DNA from: Dasypus novemcinctus
Lineage: Eukaryota; Chordata; Mammalia; Cingulata; Dasypodidae
Length of the DNA: 64,000 bases
Direction: 5' to 3'
Assembly (NCBI RefSeq): GCF_030445035.2
Contig: NC_080702.1
Location: 25,617,652 to 25,681,651, forward strand
Shown here in pieces: positions 62,001 through 64,000 of this stretch (positions are counted from its first letter, which is position 1; every line of letters begins with the position of its first letter). The notes below the pieces were generated by a model. That model did no database searches, was not told the DNA's origin, and saw nothing but the letters and a program-made list of their open reading frames with translations. The position numbers and the translations under genes were made by a program.

Positions 62001-64000
62001 AGTGACCACATTGGAGCAACATGGAGGCTTTCAGGAGGTAACTCTTAGGCACTAATTCAGATTTCAGGCACACAGGTTCATAAGCATAGTCATCAGTATC
62101 CAGAGCTCATTGTTGGAACATCCTTCCTTGTTGGTCTTTGCCGTTGCACTTGAGGTAGTATTGTTCCATTGGGGAATGCAACAGAGCTGCCCTGGGTAGG
62201 AACTCAGCACTCCCTCGGTTGACGTTAGTAACTGTAACTACCATAAAAATAGCCAACATGTACCAGAACATTTTTATGTCCTCTACATATATGTCCTTGA
62301 GAACTCCTCCCCACTCATGTGTCCCCCATCAATAACACCCCCCACCAGTGTTCCTCCCCTGCCATAGTTGAACCTCTCTGTGGTCTAAAACTTCTGCAAC
62401 TATGAAGCCTAATATATTGCCAAATTCGATTAATAAGAAATTGAAATGTAGTGATGCGTTTAAAGTTTAGAAATAGAATACATAATAATTTTAGAAATAC
62501 TAAAATAAAGTAAAAATAAATTAGTGTATTAATAAAATGAAAAATATTATAAAGCTTTGTTTCAAACATTTTGCCTTTTATCACTGCAATAGGTGTGGTA
62601 CTGTATGTACAGTGGCAAGGCACTTTCTTTCATTTCTTCCTCAGTGTCTACATCCTTTCTTTTTTCTTTTTCTAATTTTTAATTTTCTCTTCAAAAAAGT
62701 TTTAGATCACCGTAATTCACACACACAATATAGGGGACTCCTCTATATCCAACATCAAACCCCTTTCCCCTTTCAATGATCTTTATACATGTTCATATTA
62801 TATTTGCTGCAGCTGATGTACAGATTTTGACACATAGCTATCAAACGTGGCTCCATTTTGGTTTACATTATGGTTTATATTTTAGACTGTACAAATTTCT
62901 AAATTTTTAGCTTCCTTATGTTTTACATTATGGTTTCCATTTTAGCTTATAGATTTTTGTACACTTTTGGTGTAAGTTAACATGTCCTATATCCATCATT
63001 GCATGATCTTGTGGAGCACTTCCACTGACCCACCATTGCCCTGCTTCCATCTATTCTATACCTCTCTCTCTCTCACCTCAGGGCCCACAATGACAATCAA
63101 TCTTCACTACTTGAGGGTCCAGATTTGCAGAGACTGTAACAATGCTGAGGGTTTGACTTACTAGACTGTCCTAATTGGGAGCCACCGATTCCCTGCAGAG
63201 ACACATTTCCTTTTATTTGGGAACATCAGGTCTCCCCAGGATGTGGGTATACCTCCACACTCATTATATGGGTCTCCACCCAATGATAAAACACACTATG
63301 ACAAAATGAGCACTCTCACACTCCCTAGAAGCTTGTCCCTGTACCAGGTGCCCCCTTAAGCACTTTAAATATGTAATCCTTCCTTATTTTGTTTTCTAAA
63401 GAGTTTTCTCAACATTATAGCTTCAAACACATACCTGACATTCTCCCATGTTCAACTGTTTCCCTTACCCCTCCCCACAATTCCTTGGGTCACCTGACCC
63501 ATCCTCCCAACCCTAGGCCCTGTCAAGTCCACAAAGCTCCACCCAATGTTATACCTATGCCCCTATCTTATCCCTTCCCTGTACAAATACTTACCTCCAG
63601 CTTCTCATAGACTTCACTCATGTAGGCATCAGCTCACAACATTCCTGTCCCCCCAAAATTCCTTTAAGCCTATCTTCCAGTCTCTAGCTCTCTGAGACAG
63701 CTCGGTTTGCTTGTTTCCTATCAGAGAGGTCATGTAGCATTTGTCCTTCAATGTCTGGCTTGCTTCACTTAACATAATGTCCTCAAGATTCATCCAAGTT
63801 ATCACATGTGCTTGTACTGTATTCCTTCTTACAGCTCAGTAGTATTCCATAGTAGGTATATACCACATTTTGTTTATCTATTCATCTGTTGATGGGCATT
63901 TGGGTTGATTTCAACTTTTGGTAATAGTGAACAATGCTGCTATGAGCATTGGTGTGCATATATCAGTTTGTGTCCTTATCCTCAGTTCTTCTGGATATAT
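59030..64000 (-). mobile_element. Xenarthran L1 3'UTR, antisense, running off the window
   Basis: The antisense 3'UTR starts at 59,030-59,285, is interrupted by a sense L1 3' end, then continues from 60,842 to the window end. By comparison with the copy at 54.5-57.2 kb, the window stops roughly 170 bp before ORF2 would begin. The leftmost part (59,040-59,230) contains two partial copies of the terminal 'acattaaaaaata..gttcccatata' segment. Confidence 0.88.
59286..60841 (+). mobile_element. 5'-truncated L1 3'UTR nested in antisense L1, 15-bp TSD
   Basis: A ~1.56-kb sense copy of the L1 3'UTR with an A-rich tail (60,818-60,841). It is flanked by perfect AACAACCTCCTCCAT at 59,271-59,285 and 60,842-60,856. 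Removing it restores the continuity of the host element. The young state is shown by the perfect duplication and close similarity to 37.05-38.17 kb. Confidence 0.95.

Overview
The window is mammalian nuclear DNA, most likely from a xenarthran and probably an armadillo (Dasypus or a relative). The main evidence is five long and one short tRNA-derived SINEs of the DAS type. Supporting evidence is a lineage-specific L1 with a very long 3'UTR and a matching young LTR family. About three quarters of the sequence is interspersed repeat, largely L1. There is no sign of a prokaryotic, viral or CRISPR-type system.

Host genes. Two KRAB-C2H2 zinc-finger loci converge. (1) On the + strand, 15.17-20.6 kb is a decayed gene whose exons match human ZNF559 as I remember it: a 10-codon first coding exon, a KRAB-A exon, and a finger exon of about 12 units broken by stops and frameshifts. 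A TMEM230 retrocopy lies in its last intron on the opposite strand. (2) On the - strand, a KRAB zinc-finger gene of the ZNF57/ZNF77/ZNF699 group runs from a CpG-island promoter at 49.6-50.1 kb, through a KRAB-A exon (31,606-31,732) and a linker exon (30,462-30,642), to a finger exon (28,928-30,050). That exon is open across 12 finger units, nine of them intact. The array is cut by a same-strand L1 or half-L1 insertion (25,626-28,935). On the far side of the insertion, several more fingers survive as decayed remnants at 25.0-25.6 kb.

Repeat layout. 0-5 kb: an old L1 (+) carrying nested insertions. 5-9.2 kb: an antisense L1 or half-L1 with a tandemly repeated 5'UTR. 9.3-12.1 kb: no element or gene I can name. 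12.1-15.1 kb: a SINE, then a MaLR-like LTR element with internal sequence. 21.8-23.4 kb: a SINE and an L1 3' end. 32-43 kb: a thick L1 stack with one solo LTR. 44-49 kb: mostly unique sequence with DNA-transposon relics. 50.6-64 kb: L1 stacks with nested LTR, SINE and L1 insertions, several bounded by clear target-site duplications.

How the parts fit. The zinc-finger genes resemble those of the chromosome 19p13 clusters of human. One copy is dead. The other may survive as a shortened protein whose reading frame ends a few codons inside an L1. No new biological system was found. The most interesting signals are the split finger array, a non-AG splice acceptor in the same gene, the retrocopy, and the structure of the L1 5' and 3' UTRs.
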